DNA from: Halichondria panicea
Lineage: Eukaryota; Porifera; Demospongiae; Suberitida; Halichondriidae
Length of the DNA: 64,000 bases
Reading direction: 5' to 3'
Assembly (NCBI RefSeq): GCF_963675165.1
Contig: NC_087393.1
Coordinates: forward strand, 4,283,502 to 4,347,501
Below are positions 23,131 to 38,100 of the stretch, in pieces (positions within the stretch are counted from its first letter, which is position 1; each line of letters begins with the position of its first letter). The position numbers were made by a program, and so were the translations under genes. Under the pieces are notes generated by a model. That model made no database searches, was not told the origin of the DNA, and saw only the letters and a list, made by a program, of their open reading frames with translations.

Positions 23131-26100
23131 ATGTCTGCCCGAGAGGGTCAGCATGAGATTGGCTACAGCCACAGTGCCAGTCGCAGTTCCTCCACCACAT
23201 GCTCAGGGCTCAGCACAAGCTACACTTACAACGACCCCTCTGTAAGTCCACTCATGATCAGATCAGTCTGCTAGCCCTCTGAGCCAAGCGATACAGTAGA
23301 CCAAAAATTTATCGTGCAATAGCTACCATTACTGCATATAGTTTGCATCAAACTGTGAAAACACTGTAAATTGTGAGAATTTAACCACATCAGAGAGTTC
23401 ACATAACCACTTCAAAGCTAGTTGATTACACCCTATCTGTGCATTGTAGAGTCACTTATTCCGAGCCCACCCCTCACCTCACACACACACACACCCTCAC
23501 CCCTCACACACACCCTGCACACACACACACCCTCACCCCTCACACACCCCGCACAGTCCCCGAAACTGGTGAGGGCCACGCACTACCTGAGTGAGCTAGT
23601 TGGGAACTACGACACTGAGAAACTGTGCAGGGCGTGTCTGGAGCTGGCGGCACTCATCCGGGAAGGTACGGCCTCAGGGCAATCTACCAAGATGATAAAT
23701 ATTTATAGCCAGAACATTTCCCAGATATATACATTATTTACTATTTTACGCACATTATTTTGATACCTATCTGATCACAAATTGAAAGTGAATCAATTCA
23801 ATATCAGATGATTAATTATAGCCCGTGTCCCAAGAGTATTGATATCACCTTTTATAAGTAGTATTGTATTACACTGTGTAATAATTATTGATAGCATTGT
23901 TCTCACTGTGTCCATATTCTCACTCGTTCATACAGCTGATCGAGACACTCTCCACATGCTGTCGGAGAAAGATATAGTCGGTTTGGTTGTCAAGGTGATG
24001 GAGTCCTTACCGTCCCACTCTTCTGCACAGCAGGTCACTAATGCTCACCCACCATGTTCACTGTTCTTATCTACAAGATCTGTTTGGCTGTACATACACT
24101 CCACGTCTATCTATATCTTAAGTATTCCATTCACGCTAGCCCCACACACACACACACACACTAGCCTCCCCCACCACCACACACACACACTAGTCCCCCC
24201 CCCCCATACACACACACACAGGCTGGATGTGAGGTTCTGCTTTCCTGCAATTTGCAGGTTGAGTTGAGATCCAGTATTGAGGACAGAAATGCCTACCAGT
24301 AAGGACTGGTTACTAGGCAAAGCTTGCAAACACTGAAAGTCGATATGCACACACACACATGTGACACCATAAGCAGCATGACATTAACCTTTTTATTGAT
24401 TAATCATTCAACTTGATAGGCTGCTCCTCTATGTATAGCAGGTTCCAAATTAGTCGGTGTGGTTGTCACCGTATTTTTAGTATTCAAATTAAGCAAAGAC
24501 TAGAATATCCCTTAACTTGTGATTAGTCACCATTGATCGTCGTCCCATTTTACCCATTATAAAGTCTCACCATTGTATGCCCCTCCCCCCTCTGTCCCCT
24601 AGGTGTGTTTTGGCGGCCATGAAGAGTCACCCAGGAGATGTGGCTCTACTGAGACGGGCAGTACCGGCTCTGGCTTCTATCGCTGAATCAGGTGAGAGAT
24701 CGCCTCAGGCAGAAAGTCATTAAATACGTAGGAGTAGCCCCTCCAAAAGCTGCTTGGTCTTTCCTATTTTGAGGCGTACATGTAGCTGTAATTTACAGGA
24801 GTCCATTAATGTAATGAACATGTAGCTATAGGCCTTGTGTATCTCAATAGGAAATGCATTTCCCCGTGTTCACACTGAGAAAAGAAATGCTGACAAATGG
24901 AGGTGGCTGCATTAATTGTCTGCTTCATCAGCAAATGAATACAGTTAATGAATACAGTTGACTGGTCAGAAATCACCAGCTTACGTACAATGTACATTCA
25001 TTGCATACCTCTGTGTACATGTAGTTCTACCACCATTACTGTGTGCCTTGAACCATGCAAGGGAACCTCTTTCACTTCCTAGTGTAACCACCCCACCATT
25101 ACTGTGTGCCTTGAACCGAGGGAACCTCTTTCACTTCCTAGTGTAACCACCACCATTACTGTGTGCCTTGAACCGAGGGAACCTCTTTCACTTCCTAGTG
25201 TAACCACCACCATTACTGTGTGCCTTGAACCGAGGGAACCTCTTTCACTTCCTAGTGTAACCACCCCACCATTACTGTGTGCCTTGAACCGAGGGAACCT
25301 CTTTCACTTCCTAGTGTAACCACCACCATATTACTGTGTGCCTTGAACCTCTTTCACTTCCTAGTGTAACCACCCCATCATTACTGTGTGCCTTGAACCG
25401 AGGGAACCTCTTTCACTTCCTAGTGTAACCACCACCATATTACTGTGTGCCTTGAACTTCTTTCACTTCCTAGTGTAACCACCCCACCATTACTGTGTGC
25501 CTTGAACTTCTTTCACTTCCTAGTGTAACCACCACCATTACTGTGTGCCTTGAACCGAGGGAACCTCTTTCACTTCCTAGTGTAACCACCACCATATTAC
25601 TGTGTGCCTTGAACCTCTTTCACTTCCTAGTGTAACCACCACCATATTACTGTGTGCCTTGAACTTCTTTCACTTCCTAGTGTAACCACCCCACCATTAC
25701 TGTGTGCCTTGAACCGAGGGAACTTCTTTCACTTCCTAGTGTAACCACCCCACCATTACTGTGTGCCTTGAACCGAGGGAACTTCTTTCACTTCCTAGTG
25801 TAACCACCCCACCATTACTGTGTGCCTTGAACCGAGGGAACCTCTTTCACTTCCTAGTGTAACCACCACCTAATGCTTCCCTATATACGAATGCTGCACA
25901 TGTACTACTCTACCAGTGCTTAGCTGTAACCCCCCCATACTACATAATAGTTAGATCATGGGCATGAGGCATCTATTACATGGCAAGCTGTTAGTCTCAG
26001 CTCTCTAACACAACTTGCTAGCTATAATGTTCTTAGCTGCCCCCTTCCTCTAAAAGAGCCAAAAAATCAAACCCAAAATTCTTAATTGTCAACTATCCAC

Positions 26101-29100
26101 ATCATTCGTAAGTGTATCCGAGTTAATGACATGAATTCTGCTTTCCTCTCCTTGTCTTTTTCAATCCTCAATCTCAACACGCAAATGACATGTACGTGGT
26201 AAACTAGGTAGTACCAACCACCACTCACCAGTACACATCCCTCCCCCCACACCCCCCCCACCCCCCCCACACACACACACATCCCTCCTTGCACACACAC
26301 ACACACACATCCCTCCCCGCACACACACCCCACCCCCCACATACACACACCCCACCCTCTTGTGCAGCTCTCAGTGACACTGGCCTCAAGGAGAGCAAGG
26401 CGTACAGCTGCGTCCTTAAAGTGATGAGTCAGCACAAGGAGGAGCCTATTATTCAGAGTGCAGGACTCAAGGCTCTCTCAAACCTCCTCAGAAATGGTGA
26501 GCAAAGACTTTCCATTGCTCCTATTAACTATGTTTTGTGGCCATGCAACATCCATTTTGTTTAGCCTCTCTACTAAGACTACATAATTACGAATTGAAAG
26601 CTGTGTGTATAAACCCTGACCCTTTACCCCCCCTCCAGACCAGTACGCAGTGTCCAACATGGCTCGTCAGGGAGAGCACATATTTGTGATGGAGGCACTC
26701 ACCATGCACTCCAGTATTCCTGACGTGGTTGCCTACGGTTTTCAGACCCTGCAGATTATCGCTAGGTGTGTAGGCAATATAAGCTGTTCCATTGTCAGCC
26801 TTTGCTGTCATGTAATAATGAATATTTGAATATTTTTAAATCTAGTTTCAAAACTGCTTGCTTAATTATAATTCTTGTATGGAATTACCTATTAATAGTG
26901 TATTTCCCACCCTTAGCAACGATAGTGGTATGAGCATTCTCCTGGAGGCGACGGACATTCTTGTGCTACTCATGGACCAGCTGCAAAAGTTTGCTGACAA
27001 TGAAATGGTTGTCGCGGCAGCCAGCGGTCTCATCAATATACTGACAGCTGCAGGTATATAAAGATAACATAAACATAAAATATAAACGTAAACGTAGCAG
27101 ATTAGCACAGCAGGTTGGGGCACAAATCGATTATGAAAATGTGGGCTTTTATATTTATGTTTATACGTAGGTTACCTGCTTATATGTGTGACCACAAATA
27201 GACAATAATGTTATTGTACATCAGTAAAAAGTGCTCTCTCTGTACCGTGCTATGCAAGTCACTGTAGCAGATGCTCTAGTTGTGTGAGAAAGGTCACTCT
27301 CACACAATGTGTTGATTGTCTCCGTGCTTGTCCTTTCAGAAGCTGATGCAGAAGCAGATGTTTTGACACTTACAGACATTGTTTCCATGGAGTCTATTTC
27401 CTCCAAGGCGTCTAGTCAGTCACAGTTCAGCAGTCAGGTGAATTAACTGCATTGTATTAAAGCCTCTACTGTACTGCTAAGCGGGGCATTTTCAATAGTG
27501 CTGTATAAACCACTCAGTAAATAATTTCATATGCCAAATGTTCATGCAGCTCAACAATGGTGACATTAGTATGATAATTATAACTACGATTACCTGCTTC
27601 ATGTACATGAATGACGAGTAATGATAGTATTGCCCCGCCCCCTTGTGTAGATGGTCCAGCTGGGCGTCCTGCACCTGCTGACAGAGCTACTGGAGAAGTA
27701 CACGGAGGTACCTGAGATACAAGTTCACGTGTTCTCCTCCATCGAACACATCTGTGTGCTACCAGAGATTGACGTAAGTGGCATTAATTATTTTGAAGCA
27801 ACAACTGACCATCTGTAATTTTGATGCATTTACACGTTTCGTTTCTTTCAATGTCTGTCATAGCACTCGATCAGTACAGTACGTACATTATGTTAGAGTT
27901 GTCTACATGTGCATGTGCATGTACATGTGTCTTCTGGCGGATGTTAGAGCAAGCTGTATCATTAAAAGCAACATTTCAATTAGTGAAACTATAAGAACTT
28001 TGCTTCCAGACATACTTAGTAGAATTCACCTTGCAATAGTCATGGTGGTTTAGTTATTTCCATGCTTTCTTTTACTTCCAGACATATCCCCCCTCCCACC
28101 TTTTAAATTCTGATACATCGACGAAAGCCTCCCGACCAATCCCATTACCATGTTTCTCACTTAGTCCACTTAGTCTTGTTCCTAGCCCAACTTTTCTCTT
28201 GTGTTGGATTCTTAGCTATCTCTTTATACTCGACTACTATAGCTGTTCCATTCACTATTTACATTCACTTCACTCTCTGAACATGTGGCTGACTCTTGTC
28301 ACCTGACGTGCACGAGATATAATTATTTGTACATAGGAAAATGATAAATTAATGGTGACGTAAGTATAGCAATAATACACTTCTATTGCAACGTTAGATC
28401 AAAAATAAGTATTTTTCTCTTTCCGTTCAGCCTGGGAACGAGGCTAATGTCCCTAACCCCTCCCTCCCCTTATATAGGTATCAGAGCCCCTCATGAAGCA
28501 ATGGCTGTACCTGCTCAACGATGCGTTTCAGAACCATGGCCAGGAGGCGACCATGATGGAGGCGGGCTGTCGCTGTCTGGCTAGGATGCTAGAGCTCAAC
28601 CCCAACCTTCACACTAGCATAGGACCAAATACGGAACAGTAAGTGATCATTTAGTAAGTAAAGCAATGCCGGAATGCACCAGGTGCGATCTCACAGTCAG
28701 TCTAAAAACAGATTAGTAGAGCAATATAATTATATGCAACTAACAAAACTTAAAAAGTGATCCGAGAATATGTTTTGTTTCTAGTCAAGCACAAAATCCA
28801 CTACACAATGAACACTTGGTAAAGGTCGTTTTTGACAATCTCAAACAATGTCCTGGGGGCACGCCTCCTACATGGCTAGTTTGTGGAATAACTAAAGTCA
28901 TGCAATTGTGTTAATTATAGTAATGTATGTGTTCATTCAGGATCCCGCTCCAAACCTTTGTCTGGTTGACTCTCCTGGGGCAGTCCCATCAACCCAACCC
29001 TGCTGTCTTCAAGGCTGTTACCATGGCGCTTTTCTTCCTTGTCGAGGATGATGGTAAGTTGGACATACGTACGTATTAGCTAATATCTATTTACAAAAAT

Positions 29101-32100
29101 GTAGAACTACCGTAGCTACTGTGCAGAAATTAATCATTTTAAACTCAAGCCTTTTCAAATTTAGCAAGCAAAATTCTCCAATCCACAAATCCTCCTTCCC
29201 CAAAGTACATAGCTGTGTGTATAAGCTCTTGTATATGTTTTACTGCATCTTTCTCTTCTCCCGCTCAGAGTATCTTCAGCAGCTGTTTCTGGAGAAGGGG
29301 GCGTGTGAGGCCACGGTTGAATGCATGAGGGAGTATCTACACGAGGAGACGAGGAACAACTCATGCGTAGAGTATGGCTGTAGGGCGCTTAGAGCTCTCC
29401 TGAGATTCCAGTAAGCCTCGGGGCTATAACTACAATTAGCTGCATTATTATACATTACCTAATAGCTAAAAGTGGCCGCCAAAGATCTCTCCAAAATGCC
29501 TTGAGAAAAACAGGCAATATTTTTTGTATCTGTCATAGATTTGGACTAGTCACAGATATTGATTTGATCTATATATAAGCATGCCATGTAATAGATCCTT
29601 TAAGAGCTACTAAATTAATGTATATACCGTATAGCGGGTAATTTCGTGGGCAAGCTGACCTCCACTTTTAACGTAGGCGTGGCTTACCGGAACGTATGAA
29701 TGCAGTGTAGGTAATGAGACTATGCAGGTAATGAGACTAAACAAAATTTTTACTCACGAAAATCACCGTTTTCGAGTTGAACGAATTTTTTACCCCACGA
29801 AAATTACCCGCTATACGGTACATGAAGTTAAAAATCTGTTACGTTATACCAGCTGTCAAAGATGGTTCCCGAAAAATGTCTTTGCTAGTTTATAAGAGAC
29901 TTTGTTTCTGTGCAGGAACGGTGACGAGTATAAGAACCACATGGTAACCATAGGGATAGTAGGAGACCTGAGTCGGATCCTCGAAGACTTTGGGAGTGAC
30001 CCTGAGGTCATCACGGAGGTGTTCTGTGTCATTGCCTGTCTAGCAGATCTCGGTGAGCATTGCAGCCACACTAACTGTTACATAATAAGTCAGAGAAAAA
30101 GACTTGTTGGAATCATCCGGTTGAGTGGTATAATGAATTAATACTTTCTGATCACATATTTTACCCTCCAGGTTAGTTACTGGAACCATAAATGTCTATG
30201 TGTTCAAAGTTACTATGGCTTACTCATATACGTATTGCCCCCCCCCCCCCAGACAATTTCCAGACAGCTGTGCTCCAGTGTGAGCCTCTATGTAAGCTGG
30301 CCCTGAGTGTAGTCGACAGACACACCTCCCACGAGATCTTGGTGGAGAGTACACTCGAGGTCCTCATACTGCTCTCCCAGAATGGTCAGTCACATGACAG
30401 TCACATGGTCTGTGCGACTAGTAGCTACGTAGTATTATGTGCATTTGGGTCACATGATGTTTTTCATTGCGTACAGAGAAACTGGTGTCCCTGCTCCATG
30501 AATATGAAGTGCTGGGTATGGTTGTGGCTGTCATGAGAAAACATTTGGTGTCCCCTGGTGAGTGGGTGTGTGTGAGGGGGTGGAGTGTGTAGAATAATCG
30601 ATAATTTCGAGTGAAGCGAAGTTATGTTTGGGTCCTATCGAGATTTTCCGTGGCAGTGGTGGTGGTTGACGTCGAGGCAAAAGGAGCTCTACCTATGGAC
30701 TTCTGGTGAACATGTAGGCTTCGATACTGGCGTGGAGTCTTGAGATGCTGAGGGACGTCGGCTCACAGTCTTAGACCTCAGAAACAGCCAGGAGTGGCTA
30801 AAGCGGAGCCTGAACGGGGTCAAACTTAAATCTAGCTTTCTTGTGTGTCGACCATTAGACGTCTTTACCAGATTGAATGCACATAGACCTAGCTTTCTTA
30901 TGTGATGATTAATTAGGTGTAGATTTACTTTGATATTTTGATTTACTGAGCGAGGATTTATTGCATTTAATGTACCCCTAGTTAATACATAGAATATACA
31001 TGTATATAAATTTAACCTTGCACATGTATGCATAATTATACATAGAAGGCAATTTACTGAATTATTTAGCATGGCTGACACAATTTTTTTAGTGGTATAT
31101 TGCGCAATACTCTGTATGAAGCTGTTTTCCATTCTCTACTTCATCCCTAAGTGAGACCACTCCCCCTGTAGCCATCCAGTGCAAGGGATGTCTGTTGATT
31201 CGTCTTCTCTCCGATGCTAAGTACTTCCTCTCAAGGCATCTGTGTACGACCGTTGCCAACGTTGCCATTGACGCCCTCTCCAGGAAGACCGACCCTAACG
31301 TCCAAACTGAGGTAGGGGGATTGTACGAGGAGAGTTAAAACTTCCTAGTATATATGAGTGGTCAGTTACTGGCTTACTATCGCCGCATAATAATAGACAC
31401 TTATTCAGACACATTTACACAAAGTAACAACCAAAATTGGCTGCATGTATGTATAGCAGTAAAATTGTATTAATTTGCAATCTGCAGCTGTAGCATGCAC
31501 GGCTTGAAAGAAGGATGTAGCCTCGCATTATTCCTTTGCCCCCCCCCCATACACTGCCCACACACACACCCACACACAGGCTCTGGCTTGCATCTACACG
31601 CTGTGTGAGTGTTCCATGAAAATGTCTAAAGCCCTGGTCGAGGGAGACGTCCACCTCCTTCTCTTCACCCTCCTTTATAGAGATCCCGAGAAAAATGGAC
31701 CATCTCGTAACCTTAGCAATGTAACAGATATTGGCACAGTAATTGAGGAGGACGAGAAAGACAGTAAGTGACATAATACAAGTAGTGTACGTACATGTAA
31801 ATAGGCCAGCTGTACTACATGTAATTAAACTTTTAATTACCAGAAAACGTTTTCAAACACTCCATTTTTGCCAAATACATTATCTAACTTAGTGCACTAC
31901 TGCCAGGGATGTATATGCATTGTACATAATAATGAGACTGAATCTAATGTTCACGCCCCTTACCCTGCAGTCATTTTCCAGATCGGAACTGATATCATTT
32001 ACACTCTGAGTTGCGTCCGAGACTTCAAACAGCAGATGCTCACCACCGCCATCCAAGATGGAATGTTGGAGGTGGGTGTGTGGGTGTATGCGTGGGTGGG

Positions 32101-35100
32101 TGTGCGTGGGTGGGTGTGTGTGCGTGGGTGCGTGTATTCTAACCCCGAAATACTTAAATCACAATGTTCCCGAAAATGTTTTATCCAATTCTCATAGTAT
32201 AGGTTCAACCTCCCTGAAAAATGTTCTTCCTTTGAGAGCCTTCCCACATAATTGTGGCACTTATTATTTTAGTCAACATACAGTATATACATGTATATGT
32301 ACTTACCTCTCCAGGGAGTGAAAGTGTTGATTGAGATAGGAGCGGACGTGAATCACGCTGAAGATACAGACACACCCATTTGTCTGGCCGTCCAATCTAA
32401 GAACAAGCAAATGGTAGAGTTCTTGCTACAAAATGGCGTTAACAATGTTCACAAGGCTCTAGCCATCTCGCGAGAGATGAAGTTGGACGAGATCACGGGG
32501 CTGTTATTAGAACACATTGGGTTGGATCGCAATGGAGACGTGGTTAACCTGAGTGGACTGGAACTGAAGGTTGTTAAACCCACCTGGATTCTGCCATCAT
32601 TAGGTAACTAAACGTACATACACGTACCTATAGTTATAGCATAATTGCTACAGTGTACATGTTGCTGACAAGTTCCTAGCGCAACTTTAACTACCATCGG
32701 GAACGAAACTTAATTAAAGCAGAAAGTTATCTTTCTAATTATTGGCCGTTTTTCGGTTGCTTGACGCACTTACAAGTAGGAGATACCATGTAATGGACTC
32801 TTTTATAGAGGTCGTTTGTCACTATACGTGTATTTGTTAACCAGGATTATTAACTCCATGTACATGTGCCCTCAGGTGTCAAGTACAGTCCAGTGCAGAC
32901 AAGACACAGACGGAACAAAAGTCTGGGAAAACTGAACGAGATGCTCAAACACCGGCAAAGTATAGACCTGGGAAAGTCTCCTTTTGCACCGGGATCGACA
33001 CTCGCGCTCTCTTCCGGTACTACAATGGAATCGGTGACACGGTCAAAGTTTTTTAGGACAGCACGGTATGGAAGAAGTAGTCGAATAACTCCCCCACCAT
33101 CTGGAATGGGAAAAGACAGAATTGAAAATGGGAATGAGATAGATGGAATCGAAATGCAATCTGAACAGCGTTACAGGGACAGTCCAGATCGGGACACTGA
33201 TAAGAAGGCTAAGAAAGTGTCTACTTTTCGTCGTAAACTAATATTGAACTTTGGGAGGTCTCGTAGTCAGACCCCTAACAGTGACGATAGCAGACAGTCA
33301 AGCGGGGATCACTCTAAATCTAAACTTAGAAATTTGCTTTCTAGACGCTCAAAAACACCCGAAACCACTTCGGATAGGATGCCAGAAAAGAAAACCCCCG
33401 AAATGCCTACTACACCCACACGTCCGAAATCCGACAGAGTTCGAAGGTCAGGTGTTTCGGTCGTACAAATGTCAGAGGGTGGTCTGGGTGATTATGAGCC
33501 GTCATTGAGTCCAATTAAAGGCACACCTACTCACAAAGCCACGAGGAGGCCACCATCATTACAAGAAGGAGTAGAAGAACCCGATTCTGGGTTTGGTATG
33601 AACACAAATCAAACAGAAGCTACGATTATCAAACCATCCTCGCCAACAACTCCAGATCACGTAGAAGGCTTACCAATGTTTAGTAAGAAAGCTACATTAG
33701 GGAGAAGAGGTACAGTCACTGGTGTAGAAATGTCGAGGCTTCCCTTCAGCAATGTTGGTGGGCATATAAATAGGCGAGAGTCTTTAGAAGAAGATGCTAA
33801 AAAAAACCAGGAGTTTTTCCTAAGTCCTTCTCAACTGCTTCGTCAACTCAAGAAGCAAAGAGGGCAACGAAAAAAGAAAGTGTCGACTTCAGTCTTTTAC
33901 ACACAGCTAGATTCTATCCCACCTATAGTTACCATGCCTGGTAATGCGTCTACGGAAGGCGACGAGTCGTCCAAACTCAGCCCCTTTTCAATGTCTAGAA
34001 GCACTGAGGATGAAAGTATGTGCATATCTCAAGACTCGGCTTTTTTGGCCTCGAAGGAACTGGACGCATCGGCTAGCACAGAACATAGTATTACACCAAC
34101 AAGCAGTGATCAGCTGAGTTTTGTGGATTCATCGTTTCAACGCAGTAGCACAAGTAGTATTTATTCAAGGGATTCACGGGATGAAGTTGATTTTGGGACG
34201 ATTTCAGAAAAAGATGCAAAAACGCTTGTCCCAACTAGAAAGTTGATTAAATCTCTCGATCTTTCGTCTAATTTGTTGACGGGTCTGCAAGAGCTATGGG
34301 AAGAGCTTGGTTCAAGCTATGTGGTACAGCGACTCAAAGGACTTAGGAAACTGGACCTGAAACAGAATCAAATTAAGAAGCTCCCCAAAGAGCTTATGCA
34401 AGTATGTGCATTTTGTAAGGTAGTATAGTTATAATGCCAACATTCAGTCCCTTCATGGTTTTTAATAGTAATACGTACATGTATGTATTTACGTACCATG
34501 GCCTATTATCAAGAAGAGTACATAAAGGAAGTATTGAACTTACTATACGAGTCTGTTAATTCACCTGTATAACAATGAATATTAGTGTTTGGTTCAGGAA
34601 GACATTAATAATAATGATGTGTGTCTCTCCCGTGTCTGTAGGAGTTAAAGGATCTGTCCTCACTCAATGCCAGCTGCAACACCTTTACTGTCTTCCCGAT
34701 GGAGGCGGTGCTCAGCCAAAAACTCACGACACTCGACCTCTCAGCTAACCAGGTGAAATACATGACACTATATATAGCTGCATGTTTTGTTTCCTCTTAA
34801 TTTTTGATGTCAGTATATAGCTCTCCCACGCTCATTATTAAACTCAGTGTTTGTACAGTTTACGTATTTTTAGTTGATGCTCTGCTTACGTATATGTATA
34901 CAGTGGCGTAGGAAGCACGGGTGCTCAGGGTGCTGGAGCACCCCCTTATCTCAAGCTACCTTACCTACTTGCTCCATGAAGTTCAGAACAGCTAGCTAGC
35001 TTGATACAGCAGCTAGCTAGCTAGTATATAGTAGTCGAGCTAGTAGCTAATAGTTACTGAGCTAGCTATACTAGCATAGTTACGTACACAGTACAAAGGT

Positions 35101-38100
35101 CAGCTAGAATTTATAATCATGTAGAATTAATTATTTTGGCAAATTTTGATACTGTACCAAATTTGCTCAGTCCGGGAATGTAGAGTGCCCAAATTTTTCG
35201 GGGGCAAGCCCCCGGACCCCCAGATATGTCATTGGCCTCTGGCCACCTCAGCACCCCCTTACAAAAACATCTTCCTATACTCCTCTGATATATATATTAT
35301 ATATATATATATATATTATATATATAATGATAGATAAAAAGTAATTGTGTGTTGTGCACAGAATGTACGCATGTGCATTGACACTTTATATTCCATATAC
35401 AGATTTCCACCATGTCCCAACTTCCCCACCTCCCAAACCTACTTCGTCTCAACCTCTCGAACAACCAACTCGATGAGTTTCCTATAACTGTCTCACTCGA
35501 CCGAAACCAACCACTACTGCCTCACCTACGATATCTGAACCTACAGAGCAATCACATCTCCTCCATTGCCGACATAAATACCAAGCTAGAGGACTTAGAG
35601 GAGCTGATCATCTCGAAGAATAAGATTTCGAGACTCCCGGACAGATTTCTGGCTAATCTAACTTCTCTAAAGGTCCTAGATGTGTCAAGGAATGAAGAGC
35701 TTGGTGAGTAATTCATTACATGCAGTGACATGCTGTGAGACATGCTTGTTCAATTTTGACCCTCCCCCCTCCCTCCCCCTCCCCCTCCCTCCTTCGGTTG
35801 ATATCTGCACATGATAGGGCCGGTACCCTCTTAGGCCAAACAATGGGTTTTATGAATGTTGGCCTACATGCACAGTCTAAATGCACAGTGTACGTACAAC
35901 AACCTTGCATCCTGCTATATGTTGTATAGAGGGCAAAAAAGTGACGGATTATTCTCAGTGTTATTTTAATGTGTTATTTGCACAACAGTACAATATGTTA
36001 GCAAACTGATTTGTTTCTCTCGCGCAGTTCACATTGCTGGCGAGATTGCTCAGGATTTAGTGAACCTCACAACACTCAAAGTGGCCCACAATAACCTTGC
36101 CATGTTCGAGGCTGACTTCCACAACTTCATCACCACTGCACCAGTGTGAGTAGCATGCAAGCGACATGCTGTTACATATACTACATGCATGTACTGTATT
36201 CAAGGCCAATAGCATACACGTAACTTGAGTACAATTGAATGATGCATTGGGTAGTTTTTTAATTTGAGAGGCGTGTCTAATTAATACACGACTGTACATG
36301 TACATGTAGATCTAACGTAGCCACCACAGGCTTTAATGTACGTAGTTTTTTTGGAAAATATTTGACGTTGCATTTCTAATGAGGTAAAGTCCAAGAAAGA
36401 CTTCAGAAATAATTTAAGCCGTGCTTTGTAAGAGCTATCTTTTGAATGACCATAATCATAACTTAATGGAGTACAGATCAAGTGACTAATGCCAGCTTCC
36501 TTCCCCACCCCCTGACAGTATACAGAGTGTGGATGCCACTGAGAATGGGCTGACGTCCCTCCCACCCCCCTACGCCTGGAAATCACGGGCAGTGAGAGAT
36601 ATAAGAATGACAGGTAACAGACTCACTAGGCTGGACCTCTCTGATGCTGGCAAGTTCTGGCCTCACATGGAGTGCCTTTATTTGGGTGACAACAAACTAA
36701 AAGAGGCAAGTCTTTTCATACATGACATTGTAATGTTTATGTTGGTAGGTACGTACATACTGTGATACGTACATGTATGTAGCCCCAGCTTTATACGTAC
36801 CCTTAAAATGTGCATAAAAACTTATACCGTATAGCGGGAAATTTTCGTGAGGTGCAAAATTTTGCGTTTTTTGAGGGTAGAGCAGTTAACGCAAATTTAA
36901 ACTGGGATAAACTCCCACGCACCAGTATTTCACATGCAAAGCTATTGGTGGGTGTGGTTTCCTGGCATTGAAACGCGAATATTAGAACCCACGAAAACTT
37001 CTGCGGAGGGCTTTGGAGCCAAATAGCAAAAATTTGCACCCGTGAAAGTTTCCCGCTATGGTCTCTGCTTGCTGTTTATAAGGCTAGACCAAGTATGCAA
37101 TTTATTGATGTTCTCTTTGTTGCTCATGTACGTATGTAGATTCCCAAGGAGATTGGCCGTCTCTCATCCCTTAGTTGCCTTGACATCAGTCACAATCGAG
37201 ACATTAGGCAGCTGCCCAACGAGATGGGCAACTTGGAGTATCTCTTTATGGTGGGTGTGTTATGGTGCATGTTTGAGGGTGGATACTGGAGAATGGTATG
37301 CTCGAAAATTTACAGCATTATGTAGTGCAGTCCCTGAGGGTGTACACATTACAGCCAGCATTGTTTGTGGCGACTGGTTGTATATGTGCGAGCCTTGTAT
37401 TGTCCATGTGTGCACGTACGCAATAATTATATATACATGTCCTGTATAAAGTATGTATACAGTATGAATGTTAGTCTGAAAACTTCATGGAATTTAACAC
37501 ACAATTCTTTCCAGCTCAATCTGCAAGGGTTGAAGAATCTGTCCCTCGATCCCAGTCTCCAGAATGGCCCCACCAAAGCTATCATCAACTATCTCAAGTC
37601 GCGTTACACTCGCAGCGTTCCTTACTACCACATGAAGCTAATGATAATCGGCGCTGCAGCTAAAGGAAAGACAACCCTTCTCACTCAACTAGTGTCCGAC
37701 AAACCGATACAGCCCTCGAAAGAAAAGGGTGCAGCTGTACAATCGGAGAAAAATATGGCAACACTTGGAGTTAGTGTGAGGCAGTGGAGCTACCCGTACC
37801 GGCCAGGTGGCCATGGCAATACAGTCAACTATCACATCAATTGCTGGGACTTTGCCGGACAGAAGGAGTTCTATAGCACGCATCAGTGCTTCTTGTCACA
37901 GCGGTCACTCTATGTGGTGAGTACATGATCATGGTTGAATGTACGTCGTATTAAACTACGATTAGAGTGAGGTCGTGGGATTTCTTAATTATAAATTGGA
38001 TGTAGGATCATTATACCCCACGGCTACTGTATTGTCAGTGAATAACTATGTACATGTATAAATATATGCACTACATGTACATTCAATGTGCTTTTGAGGT

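Noticed and set aside
23936..24267. Reading LRRK exon 3 through to 24267
   Set aside because: The extension crosses CA-rich intron sequence. Ending at CAGCAG (24033) and adding exon 24258-24298 keeps phase and gives an uninterrupted armadillo region, although the donor GTCACT is weak.
25104..25319. 71-aa repeat frame in the minisatellite
   Set aside because: Arises from tandem DNA units in an intron; flanking LRRK exons join without it.
25031..25868. CRISPR-like array (regular repeats)
   Set aside because: Units are directly tandem without unique spacers, and the genome is clearly eukaryotic.
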